Positions 47,462 through 58,057 of a stretch of DNA of 64,000 bases are shown here, piece by piece. Below the pieces are notes generated by a model. That model had not been told where the DNA came from and made no database searches. It saw nothing but the letters and a program-made list of their open reading frames with translations. The translations under genes were made by a program, and so were the position numbers. Where the stretch lies: NCBI RefSeq assembly GCF_010015585.1, contig NW_022985072.1:894988-958987 (forward strand), given 5' to 3'. Within the stretch, counting starts at the first letter, position 1, and each line of letters opens with the position of its first letter. The stretch is from Eremomyces bilateralis CBS 781.70 (taxonomy: Eukaryota; Ascomycota; Dothideomycetes; Eremomycetales; Eremomycetaceae).

Positions 47462-48757
47462 CTACCACTCTAAAATCTTGCTCTCACCATTGTTCACATC
47501 TTGATAACTGGTATATAATGGATCGTTCCCCGCATTATCGCCGTTGTCCGCGTTGTGTTTCGCTTCGGTTTTGAGCGCTTCCTCAAGGCTAACGATCTTC
47601 CTCCGGAGTAGCCATGCCACCACTCCGCCTCCTATCTTGACCTCGTCGTGCGTTGGCATCCAATAATCGGCCTTTAGAATCCGTTGCGTTGCAAGCGCGT
47701 TATGTCCGCCTAGATTGAGTTGATTTGTCGGCCGGAGAAAAATATCGTGGAGGCCGTGAAGGAGACACAATGCTTTGAGAGGCGGCGACGCGGAGGATAG
47801 AATCTCAACGGCACTGCTATGAATCCCATGTGGCGTGTATAGGACAAACGGCGTGACAGCTTCATCATCTGCTTTAGACGACACCGAGGAAGGCGTGTGT
47901 AATCCTATTGAGGTAGTTCTCGTTTTGGTCGAAGTTGTATCGGGATGTGTTGGAGGTATGGAGAAAGCAAATAAGAGGGCCGAGTGGTAGTAGAGTGCAT
48001 CGTCTTCCTTTTCCACGCGACATATCGCAAGCCATTCGGGGAGAGGCGGCAGGCTTCCGACCTGGTAGTCCGCGGCAGGGCCCCGTAAACGCGGGATCTC
48101 CGCTACAAAGTGGAAATGGTCCCAGGATTTGATGAGATGGAAGGCATTCTATACATCGCTGTGAGCCTGAAGTTCAAAGTCGGAGGCCCAACTCACCGTC
48201 GCCGCGAAAACTGGCACCTCTCGATCGAGCTGCAAAAGGGTCTCTTTGTGGCAGTGGTCTGTAAACTCATGCGATATGGCCACCACATCAATGACGGACC
48301 CTCCATTCCATATATCATCGTCCTCCACTTCGGCCATGGACGAGAGTGTCCTTCGACCTCGAGACAACTTCCTCCGCTTCCCTCCCAATGATGGACCCTC
48401 CAAGGCTTCCTTCATATCTCTTGCCTTTCGCGCGAATGTCTCCACTCTCATCACCAGCTCTTCCACTTCTAGTATGCTCTTGACCTTGCTTGGTGTCGCG
48501 TGCCATTGCCGGCTAAACCACGACGCGACGTCGCTCTGTGGCCCGTCCAACCAAGGGTCAACCAGGATGTTATAGTAGACGCGGCCACCGTGTCGTCGTG
48601 CCGAAGCCGGTCGCGGTATTTGAAGCAGCCATGATGAGTCTGCGTTCAGGTGGTGAAGGAGGGGCTGCGGCTGCTGAAGGCTTTCGATGATAGCGAAGGA
48701 GAGGTCGTCGTTGAGTTGAACAGAAGGAGAGTCGGGGATGGTGTCGTGGTCAACCAT
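47462..48757 (-). CDS. MBL-fold (metallo-beta-lactamase-like) protein
   Basis: Two exons, 48197-48757 and 47462-48148, with a 48-nt intron (GTGAGT...GTATAG); 415 residues. The start MVDHDTIPDS is the first ATG; the frame is open a little further upstream but only from a GTG. N-terminal beta strands carry LHHLNADSSWLLQIPRP and YYNILVDPWLDGP, typical of the first MBL strands. The metal motif HxHxDH appears as HEFTDH at 163-168 (SHEFTDHCHKE), with Phe in place of the second His, so metal binding is changed unless His170 substitutes. After the intron: HLIKSWDHFHFVAEIPRLRGP, then a C-terminal half with LCLLHGLHDIF and NLGGHNALATQRILKADYW. Cytosolic by lack of signal. The substrate is unknown. Similar proteins with this altered motif occur widely in ascomycetes. 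Confidence 0.82.
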
Positions 48758-49520
48758 CGTCAAGTGTAAGACGTTGGGAAGCAACGGAAGCTCTGGAATC
48801 ACAGTATCATTGCGTTAGGGGTTGGAGTTTGAAGTATTATTTTGTAAATGGTTTACAGTTGACATCATTGGAGTTCAGGGTGACCGGCATCTTGATGGTC
48901 GTGCTTTCCGAACCGTTTGGACTTTTGATTTTGGCTGGCGATTTGGGAACAGCAATTCCGTCGAGTGCATGATACTTTAATATTTATCAAGGACCCTAAA
49001 AATCAGAATAGGTACATGCTCAAGTTATGGACTTGCACCGATGGATTTTGATATTGGTACTGTATTATCTGGAAGGGCGTTGGATAACTGAAGGGCTAGA
49101 AAATAGATGGATTGCGACGACTGGCCCCTGAGCTTGAAATCAGACAACACCTCTACCGAGAACGTTGTAATATATGATATAGCCTCCAAGACTCTTTGAA
49201 TTGTGAGGTGGACATCTATGAGGACACTCACTATCGTGTCGTAGCTATTTGATGGCTCCTCTTCAAAGCATTGTACCCCGTAACGTAGTCCTGGTAAGGA
49301 GTGCCTAGGTATTATACAAAGCGTGATACGTGATGGCGTAATGATCGTGGAGCTGTGCCTTTCTCAAGCTTTCTTTGTTCTTCTCGCAGACAGCTCAACC
49401 CATGATCAAATCCCATACACGGGATACCCAATGTCGTTATATAAAACCACGGGCTGATCGACCCTTCCTTGAATTTCCAAGGCGCAACGAGCCTTGGCTT
49501 CCCCGGTGCATCCCATTGTT
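48758..49520. other. Intergenic between MBL and CAF-1 genes
   Basis: 0.76 kb with the promoter of the MBL gene and the 3' flank of the CAF-1 gene, both on the minus strand. No other feature was seen. Confidence 0.55.
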
Positions 49521-51466
49521 TCAGGCTGTCTCTGGGCGAAGAACCCATCTCTTTTCGGTGGCCTTTGGCCCAATCCGTTCCGCGACGAGGTTGAGTGTGT
49601 TGATGATCGCATCCTTGGGTATCTTCGGGAACCTGGGCGGCGTAAGCTCACTTTATTCAGAGCTGCTGTCTTTGAACGTACCTCTTCTTCAAGTCCTCAA
49701 CAATAGCTATTTTGGTGAGGTCGCTTCCTTCAATGGCCTGTTTGAACTCAGGAAGTTGCTCTGACCCAACTAATCGTTTCTGGCCTGGCGCAGCGGACAA
49801 TGCTTTGGCGCCTATAGATTTTGTAGGTATTGGGCCGGTGTTCGATCCATTAAGGAAGGAATTTGGGCGGACTGTAAGAGGCAATCGAGGTGGATCCATT
49901 GACGATTTACCCGATGAAAGTTTAGCGAATAGAGAAGAGCCTGAGGCCGTCGGCTTGGGCGACACCTTCTCCCAGTAAGAGACTGAGTATGGGTCGATAG
50001 ATGCCGGTGGAGGGACTGTTACTCATTAGTGAAAGTATCTCTCGGCCCTGGTAGGGAACGTACCCATCAATACACCCATTTTGTATCCTGGGAACAAGGC
50101 GATCTCGTTGGTATCTGCGTTTCTGGAGGAGGCCTTCTGATCCTGCCAACATATGCCAGTTGAGACGGGAACAAGTTCTGTGCCCCCAAGCATAGCTCTA
50201 GGCTTCACGGGCTCAACTGCCCCATCATCGTCCAAGAACCCATCCATATCTTCTTCACCCTCTACCGATTCTTCGTCGTCATCGTTCGACGCAAGGTCTT
50301 CCCCGTCATCCGCCTCTTCCCATTCTGCTTCCGAGTCGTAGTCGTAGTTGATGTCCGGTATGCTCCTGGATGTTGGATTTCGGCAGAGTTTTAGAGCAAG
50401 CGACCGGTCCTGCACACGTGTGAAGGTCCCGTAGTATGGTGGTCTGACATCCTCCCCAAAGTGAATGTACTTCATGGGAATGGATTGGAGGGTCTCCAGA
50501 GGCGATCGTGAGGCTTGCAACGAGCACTCGCTTGTCAGATCAACCGGTTTCATAGCGGAACCATTAATTTCAGCCATGATATCCCGAACCGAAGGACTCA
50601 GGTTCTGAGACGGTGGCCGACGGACAATGTTGAAATCCGAGCAGATCCTTAACCACGTAGAAGTTTCTGTAGGCCGCCTGCTGTACTCATCCATCCGGGC
50701 CCTAATTTCGGGTAGCTTGTCTGGCGGCGGAAGTTGAGGGTTATATGGAGCTAATATTGTATTTGAAGGTGGGAAGTACGACAGAAAGAACGCCTCATAA
50801 TCCGTAAGAGGCTTTCTTGACGATTTGGGTGATCTTCCGGCACCGGATCCTTTAAGAGAGTCTATCGGGTCGATAGACAATGACCTTCTCGTGGCAGCTT
50901 CTTTCGTGATGTAACGGTGTTTCTCAGGACTCTCGTGGAATGGTTTCGTAGCCTTCGGCCCGATGAAGAAAGCATTGAGGCGCAATTGAGACTGGAACTG
51001 TCAGCAACGGAGTATCTGACATTCAATATTAACTCACCCTCTCCTTTTTCTGCTTCTCCTGCTCGGCTTGTAGTTTCTTAAGGTCCTTCTCGCGCCGTTT
51101 CTCCTCCAATTCTTCATGTTTCTTCCGCTTCTCTTCGTCCCTCACGCGTTTCTCCTCGGCTTTCGCCCTCTTCTGCTCTTCCTTCTCCCGAGCTCTCCAT
51201 TCCTTTTCAAGCCTCTGGGCCTCCTTCTCTTGGGGCGTCATTTTCCGTCGTTTTGCGGGCGGCTGACCAGATTTGGCGCCAGCACTCAGCTCAATGGTTG
51301 GTACTGGGGTCTCTGAAAGAGAGGTCAGAGTGCTAGGGGCCGGTGAGCCACGACTGTCTTCTCCTGACACCTCAGGCGAAACTTGTAGGGCGGCGTTCGT
51401 AGGGACGGTAGAGGGATCCGCGTCGAAGGCTCGCTTCTTCGAGGGAGTCAATGCCTCGACCGTCAT
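49521..51466 (-). CDS. RLF2: Chromatin assembly factor 1 large subunit (Rlf2/p150)
   Basis: Histone chaperone subunit that deposits H3-H4 on newly replicated DNA through PCNA. Exons: 51038-51466, 50064-50997, 49682-50015 and 49521-49632; introns 40, 48 and 49 nt; 602 residues. The N-terminal region contains the family's KER-type charged helix (residues about 75-143, EKEAQRLEKEWRAREKEEQ onward). Then FQSQLRLNAFFIG, which resembles a PIP box (QxxLxxFF) for PCNA. A central ED-rich acidic segment (DYDSEAEWEEADDGEDL; DDDEESVEGEEDMD) binds histones. The C-terminal winged-helix region holds ALSAAPGQKRLVGSEQLPEFKQAI and FPKIPKDAIINTLNLVAERIG. The 40-nt first intron is very short but required to keep the frame. 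It is divergent from SPO11, 459 bp away. Confidence 0.92.
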
Positions 51467-51925
51467 CTTGGAGGCAATTCGTGAAAGATAAATTCCTGTT
51501 ACCTCACGTTGAACAGGACGGACGACATTCGTATGGGGTATTCGATCAGTTGGCGGAGTTCTGGATGGGAAGTGGCATAGAGGTGTTGAGGGAGTGTTCG
51601 GGTGGAGGTGGAAACGGGAAAGTGTCACCGTAGCGGTCGACGCGTGAGTGGAAGTCACGCGTCTTGGGCTAATCCTGTTTGAGCTAGCGTGTTCTGAAAC
51701 ACTCAAAGTTGGTCTCAGGTCAACACTCAAATGAATTTCTCAATGTCTTAATGTTATGGAGACGGGGAACATTTCACTTTCACTTAATTAATAGCCAGAG
51801 ATGACATCCTGATTGTGTTTCGTAGATTGCACGAAGACAATCAAACAATACATGGACACTACGGGCGCTGTGCCAGCCATTTTCCTCCAAATTTCTGTCA
51901 TGTCTCTAACACTGAAGGAGGCATA
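51467..51925. promoter_or_regulatory. Divergent promoter of CAF-1 subunit and SPO11
   Basis: 459 bp between two divergent starts. Open frames enter from both sides but from non-ATG codons. An AT-rich patch (TTAATTAATAG) lies near 51785-51795. No specific operator was recognised. Confidence 0.5.
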
Positions 51926-54088
51926 ATGAATATGGAAGATGAGATGCTGCTCGTCTCATCTCCTAGTCCCGGCTATCATGTTCCCGACCATCTTCTTGAG
52001 AGCACAAGTTGTGCAATAGATGAAGACGATATGCTGCTGTTCTCTAAATCAGCAGATCCTCTAGTCAAGGGGTCTTTCGCTGAACCGGACCTCGATGGAC
52101 TTGATGGTGAGCCTAATCAGAGCGAATCTTCGCGAATGGACTTGGATCCCATAATACAGCCTTTGGATCTTCGCGATGAAGCTCTTCTCCATGTCTCCAA
52201 CGATGATGCTCAGGGTGAACCTTTGCGGATGGACTTGGAACCCGTGATACACTCGTCGGATCTCCCTGATGACGCTGTTCCCCACGTCTCCAACGCTGAT
52301 GCTCAGGATGAATCACCGATTTCGGACGACAATTCAGACTCCGTTTGGAGCTCACAAAACACCTCTTCTTTTGCCTTTAGTCAGGACAATGTCTATCACG
52401 GAAGCATCTGCAGCGATGAAGAGGCTTTACTCTTCGATTCCCCGAGTTCTTTCTTCTTGCATTCCAAGTCTCCTGCTTCTGAAAATAACGCTCATTCGTA
52501 TGAAGCCTCCGAAAACCACCCCGAAATTCAAAATCTTCTACGGGCCATGAATCAATCTCTAAAACTTTCTTTGGGGGTTACTGGCGGAAGCGTGGAGCAA
52601 TCGTTATCAGTGTCAGATGCTGCTAGCCCTGTGGAAACCGGCACTGCGAGCACCTTCTTGCAGCTGCAAGACGGGACTCATGACCACGACGCTGTCGCGG
52701 AACGAATACGCAGCGTGCTCAGTGGCGTCGCCCTCCAGAATTCGAGAAGTGAATCCCCTTCAATATTCCTAAAGAGCAGAAAGGAGCCTCAACAAGGAGA
52801 CACAAACAACGCAGATCCTCCATCAGGCCTTGCCAATCAATTGTCATACAGAACAATATGTCTACGCACATCTTCGCTTCCTAGAACGGAAAGATTTGGT
52901 GAGATAGGTTACAGGCTATCGTTGGCCAGCGCTAATTTCTCATCCAGTCACATTAGTGCTGGTACTCTCGCAAATCTTAATGTGCATACAGGGCAATATC
53001 GTCCTGTCGAAAAGGTCAGGGCAAACCTTGATTGGTGTCTTTTGTTGGCTAACCGGTGCTTAGAGACATCTACTACCGACATCCGGACATCTTCCGAACT
53101 CAATCCACCGTGGATCGTATCATCGACGATGTATCATTCTCTCTGGACGTCCCTCGACACTTGTTGCATATTGTCTGTACCCACTCCTGCGCCAACACAT
53201 TGGTACAGCTAACGTGGAGGGTTACTTATAGACTGCCGCAGCCAAAGGTCTGGCTCTTGGAGCTTGCAGACTCGAAAGCGGCTTCGGAAGCAGTTCGAAA
53301 TTTTCCAATAAAGAGGTATGATGGTGCTATAGATTGCGGCATTCACGCACAAAGCAATTTGCTGATCCGCTTGTGAACTATAGGGCACCTTGCTCCACCG
53401 AGTCAAAGACAACGAGGGGCTGTATTGCCCCGATGTTAAGTGGATCATTGTTGTTGAGAAAGAGGTTTGCAATGGCTCAAGTCTTCTACAGCCTATGTCT
53501 CACCTCAGCTAGGCTTCCTTTCGTTCACTGGCAGAGTCATGGCTGGGGTCTATAGCAATCCAGGAAGGGCTAATCATAACCGTTTGTCATCCTATCTGAC
53601 TTTGGCTCATATGCTAAATCAGACAGGCCAAGGGCTATCCGGACATCGCCACTCGATCATTCCTTCGGAAAGTAGTGGATGTCAAAAGTCAGTGCGGAGA
53701 TGGCACCGTGCCAACGTATGCCCTTGTCGATTTCGATCCCGATGGCATATCGATATACCTGACCTACAAGTACGGCTCTCGAGCTCTTTCTCATCTCAAC
53801 AGTGAGCTCAACGTAGCATCTCTACGATGGATGGGGCCGACGGGTAGCGATGTCGTCGCGTCAGGCGCCGAGCATGGTGACGATCTGCTCAGCCTCACAG
53901 AACGCGACCGACGAAGAGTGAGGTGTCTATTGGGGCGAAAAGAGCTTGACCAAGACAATACCGAGCAGGATCTGAGGAGAGAGTTGCAGGTTATGTTGCT
54001 CCTCAACGTGAAGGCCGAGATACAATGCTTAGATCGTGGGCACAAGGGGGTTGCTAATTGGGTATCAGAGCGCATGAAGCAGCGATAA
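51926..54088 (+). CDS. SPO11: Meiotic double-strand-break protein SPO11
   Basis: Topoisomerase VI A-type transesterase that makes the DNA breaks starting meiotic recombination. Seven exons: 51926-52898, 52948-53014, 53064-53172, 53232-53315, 53384-53464, 53513-53581 and 53627-54088; 614 residues. Core motifs: NIVLSKRDIYYRHPDIF with the catalytic Tyr among Y350/Y351, VDRIIDDVSFSLDV, AAAKGLALG, the Toprim Glu in IIVVEKE (436), AKGYPDIATR and the metal-binding DFDPDG (496-501). The core starts only near residue 255, whereas most Spo11 proteins are about 350-450 residues. The first ~250 residues are an acidic, Ser-rich extension with an internal tandem repeat. The start ATG MNMEDEM is the first in frame. 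Intron 3 uses donor GTCTGT and intron 6 GTTTGT, both unusual but frame-required. It is convergent with the next gene, with stop codons 32 bp apart. Confidence 0.92.
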
Positions 54089-54120
54089 AATACCATCAAC
54101 CAATATTGAATGCTCTCAAG

Positions 54121-55575
54121 TTAACCCTTGGCACGAATCAGCTCACCACATAGGGCGTCGAACTCCATCTGGTCGGCGGCTGCAGCCGCACGTATCTTCC
54201 GCTGTTGAGATACCTCAGCGGGTGACCAAGTAGCGTTAAATCTTTCGACTCCATCGACAACATAACCTCGAATTGAAGTCAAAACCCAGTCTTTCTCTAT
54301 ACGATCAATTTGTCGACTTCGTAATGACGCGAGCGGTGTAAATGAAGAAACGTATTGCGGCGTACGCGACCCTCGAAGTGATTGGGACCTGTTGCTCATA
54401 ACACACGCGAATCTGGGACAGCCGGTGTTTGCACCCTCGTAAGTGCAGATGCCCCCGTCAATATTAAACCCTTTCTCCAAAAGCACTTTCACCCGTGCCA
54501 TGAACTCGTCATTCGACAATGGGCGGCCTGGAGAAATCCCCTTCTCGTAAGCGGTGTGCAACAGGACTGTGGTATATCTCGTGTTGATCGACTCCCAGCG
54601 AGACGTATATAAAGATCCTCGAGTTCCGGTAGTTTGGATCTCAATGCTTGTACATTCCATTCCGCGGTCCCGAAACGCTCTGCTGCTTATGAAGAAGTCG
54701 GATTCAGACTACTCCAACACAAACTCCGATTTTCGATCGCGTAAAACCACCGATGGCTGTTTCTCAAACAGCGACGCATATCGGACGTTGTCCTGGACAT
54801 CGATATATGATGTCGACGCTCGCCAGATGCAATCATTCAGGGTTTCGATTGCCCCACAAATCCCGTTGCGATCATGCCCAAGGAACGGTATTGTTTCTGG
54901 TCCATCCTCCTCCCAAATGGCACAGAAGCGGTTCTTCCCTCGGTACCTGTAACATGAGAGGTACGAGAATGTCACACCTTTCGACCTATTCAGATCACCT
55001 AACGCTCGAAATCCGCCAGTCTTCCGCGTATGGTCCTCCGGTATCAGTGCTCTAGTATCCATTTCTTCTACTGCCGACCCCCAGTCAGGCATGGCGGTGA
55101 AATTAGATGCTGGAGATGCAATTCCTTGGCCTGGTTGAAGGTTCGTATACGTCGATGTCGCCTCAGCGTATCGAGGTGGAGGACCATGGCTGGACGGCGC
55201 CAGACCTTTTGATGAACACTGGCTATCTTTCTCCCTGAGCAGTGCAGTGTTGATACCCTGCAGCTCCCCCACCAGCGTTGTAATACCCGACCTCGACGAG
55301 AACCACCGGAGTGGGCTAGTCCGACCCATGGCTTTCACCTTCTCGTCCAAAATAGGCATTAACTTTGTGCACGCGGAAAATAGAGGTCTCAGTGAATCCA
55401 GTTCAGCGTCGTTCATGTCCTGTTGAATTGTTTGGAGTGTCTCCAGCACGGCGTGCAATATTGTTTCTAGTTGTTTGGCTTCCGGAAGAGTCTTCGACGC
55501 TGAGGTTGACTGGATTTCTATTTCAAGGCGTGAACAGTTACTGATGAGCAAATGCAAGGTTCCGCTCGTCGCCAT
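54121..55575 (-). CDS. Hypothetical protein, 470 aa, with a predicted 42-nt intron
   Basis: Not recognised. The frame from ATG 55575 (MATSGTLHLLISNC) is open to a TAG at 54709-54711 and then stays open in the same frame to 54121. A 42-nt GT-AG intron (54683-54724, GTTTGT...AAGCAG) would remove the TAG without changing frame, giving exons 54725-55575 and 54121-54682. Residues about 1-110 are helical (EAKQLETILHAVLETLQTIQ; LRPLFSACTKLMPILDE; TTLVGELQGINTALL) and faintly recall N-terminal domains of fungal NLR or HET proteins; no NACHT or HET domain follows. A Ser/Pro linker leads to a second region with VTFSYLSCYRYRGKNRF and RNGICGAIETLNDCIW. The C terminus is Ala/Gln-rich (RAAAAADQMEFDAL). If not spliced, the product is 288 residues. 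Confidence 0.6.
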
Positions 55576-56837
55576 CGTTGCTTGGTGCAAAGTCACAATT
55601 CAGTGGTGTACGGTATACTAACACCCTTGATTTCAGAAGAGGATGAAATGTTTCAACAAGCATGCCCGTCCAGGTTCAATTATAGCGATATTCCGACTAG
55701 TTAGGGCATGATATCTTGCTTTGAGGAAGGCAGTGCCTTTCAACTTGGCTCCTATCCAAAATGCTGTTCTGAGGCGGAGCAGTTCAGCCTTGACCCTAGC
55801 CAAGCACCACTGGAATGGAGAAAGCAAGCGACCCAAAAACGACTCCGAGGCATGTGGATGTAAAATTGGTTGATATAAATTCGGGTTCTCCTCAAAATAC
55901 CAGTAGCCAAGTGCCTGTATTACAGCTCTGAAACGCTGCATGTCCGAAGATGACATCCGGGAGAGGTTGCGACTCGGACTCGGACTCGTCTGAGACCTGC
56001 ACTTCAACCACCATACGACCAAGTCTAAGTTGTGGAGGAGCATACTGAAGAGGTACGTACCGACTGTACGTTTCAATGGTCAAGTTTTGTCAAAAAGAGC
56101 TGGAAGCCCGAGGATGCAGAGCGGAACCGCTGGCGGAGTTTGATCTACTCAGAATTCTTGTCTCCTGCTCCCACATGGCATGACTGAGCACCTTGATGTG
56201 ATTCACGCCCATCTGCGATTGCTCGAGAGTTATGGTCGCTGGTGCTCGGACACTTGCAACATTGATATGTATCCAATGGGGGGTACTGACGGCGGTGTGC
56301 TTCCAAATCAACAGATCACACCATCAGGTTCTGGCCCGAGGGGTAGTGTCGTTCTGTTACTACTGCTCGCTTGCGCTGTAGAGGTTGACCCTGGTGTGGC
56401 TTCAATATATTCGCCAGCGGGGCTGCTAGCCACATTCACAACAAACATCATTCGATGTACGTACAATATGCCTCGGTGCATGGTATATTCTCTCCCAATG
56501 ACCTGAATCAACATATATGTACAAGGGTGATGTCAGTACGGCCCTGACCGACGACGAGGGAAGAGTAATATCCTATCCCAGGATTTCGGTATCAGGATGC
56601 TCTCCTGATGGAATGACATTTGCCCAAAAGTCATGCGAATGGAGCTCATACTTCCTATCTCTTAGGATAAAGAAGCATATAAAAGTAAGGTCAGTAATGA
56701 GCATTCTGGACTCCAATTGCAAAGATATTCTCGTGCAGTCAATTGCGATACTGCGTTACACTTATAGATTCACCTAAGGACATTAAACCAATACGTTCGT
56801 CGCCACCAATCTCGTACCCCTGGTGAATCCATCCGCC
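55576..56837. other. Intergenic stretch with one unresolved minus-strand frame
   Basis: 1.26 kb. A minus-strand frame at 55633-56076 (about 147 codons, no ATG at its head) reads MSSSDMQRFRAVIQALGYWYF and RVKAELLRLRTAFWIG. It could be the last exon of a small gene, but I found no convincing upstream exon. The rest holds short frames only. Confidence 0.4.
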
Positions 56838-57509
56838 ATGGTCGACGTCCCCTACATTTTCCCTAACCAAGGGGTTCCCGCTCCCCATCTCCCCCACATC
56901 CACCTCCCGCACCACAACCCTCACTCCCTCGACTATCACCCTCATTCCCGCCCCTCCGCCCGCGTCCCGCTGTTCGACCTCCGCGAATCCAGCAAAGCCT
57001 ACTTCCTCGAAGGCGAGTTAGCCGGCGTCACAGACGCCGGCGCCGTCCACATCGAGTGGCTGGATGACCGCACCTTGCTGGTGGAGGCCGAGGTGCTCGG
57101 CGTCGATTGGACGAAGGAGTGGGAGGAGGGCGCGGGAAAACCGGCCGATGGAGGGAGTGGAGCGGCGGAGAGCTCGGCTGCCGCCGCGGCGAGAGGCAGT
57201 ACGGATACGGGGGGTACGAAGGGAGACAAAGAGCACCATGAAGATGTTCCAGTGGTAGAGGCCGCTCCTGCTGTTGCGACCACTGGTGGGCTGGGTGAGG
57301 TGCGGCAGTGGTTGCATGAGCGACATGTCGGGCATCATAAGAGGCAGTTCACGTTCCCAGTGCAAGTCAAGCATAAAGGAGTGTCGGCGCGGCTAGGGGG
57401 CGGATTGCTGAGGGTTGTGGTGCCGAAGCAAAAGGAGGAGCCAGCAAAGAAGGTGAGGAAGGTTATAGTGTTGGGTCTTGAAGGAGTGGAGGTCGGCTTG
57501 AGAGCGTAG
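56838..57509 (+). CDS. HSP20/alpha-crystallin-like small heat-shock protein
   Basis: Probable ATP-independent chaperone of 223 residues, single exon. The start is ATG GTC at 56838; the frame is open upstream only from a GTG. The N terminus is Pro/His-rich (HLPHIHLPHHNPHSLDYH). The alpha-crystallin fold begins at VPLFDLRESSKAYFLEGEL and continues to HIEWLDDRTLLVEAEV. It is then interrupted by a Gly/Ala/Ser/Glu-rich insert of roughly 65 residues (about 95-160), and resumes with HVGHHKRQFTFPVQVKHKG and ARLGGGLLRVVVPKQK. Such an insert in the middle of the domain is seen in some fungal HSP20 proteins. The G-L-L-R-V-V-V strand stands in for the family's GVL motif. Cytosolic by lack of signals. Confidence 0.85.
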   Translation: MVDVPYIFPNQGVPAPHLPHIHLPHHNPHSLDYHPHSRPSARVPLFDLRESSKAYFLEGELAGVTDAGAVHIEWLDDRTLLVEAEVLGVDWTKEWEEGAGKPADGGSGAAESSAAAAARGSTDTGGTKGDKEHHEDVPVVEAAPAVATTGGLGEVRQWLHERHVGHHKRQFTFPVQVKHKGVSARLGGGLLRVVVPKQKEEPAKKVRKVIVLGLEGVEVGLRA

Positions 57510-58057
57510 AAACGTGCATGTATGGTTGCAGTGGTAGTGGGAGAGACGACAGGGAAAGGAGGAGAAGATTGAAGTGAGATACCTACAGTGCAGGGATATG
57601 AAGGAAGTTAAGCTGGAGACTGCTTTTCGCAATTCATACTTAATAATCGTTATACCCCTTAACCAAGGTCAATTTTAGATGTTGAATTTGCAATTATTCC
57701 TCGACGTGTTGAAGAAAGCGCCTGAGAGGGCAATCCTAGACTCTAGCAAAGGAAGCGCCCTGTCGTGATTGAAGGGAGATCAACTGCTTCCGCGGGTGCT
57801 AAATATTAACCGCGACTAGGAAACAAACGCTATACGATGAGGACCTTGACGATAAAAGGTGACTCTGATCGCTCTTCAAACTGACTTTCGTGGAAAAGCA
57901 TTGCGTGGTTAGGGTATCCGAAAAAGAAGAATGGCCTGTCTGGCCATGAATCACCACTCCAAAAAGAAAGAAAGAATTAATACGCAGCCATGCGCCTCTC
58001 GTCGTATCGTTGCTAATCATGTCGTCGTGCCTTTCCAGCAGCGGGCCGGATCATTCA
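57510..58057. other. Convergent 3' flanks of HSP20 and SP-RING genes
   Basis: 0.55 kb, AT-rich in parts, between convergent genes. No gene or RNA was seen. Confidence 0.55.
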
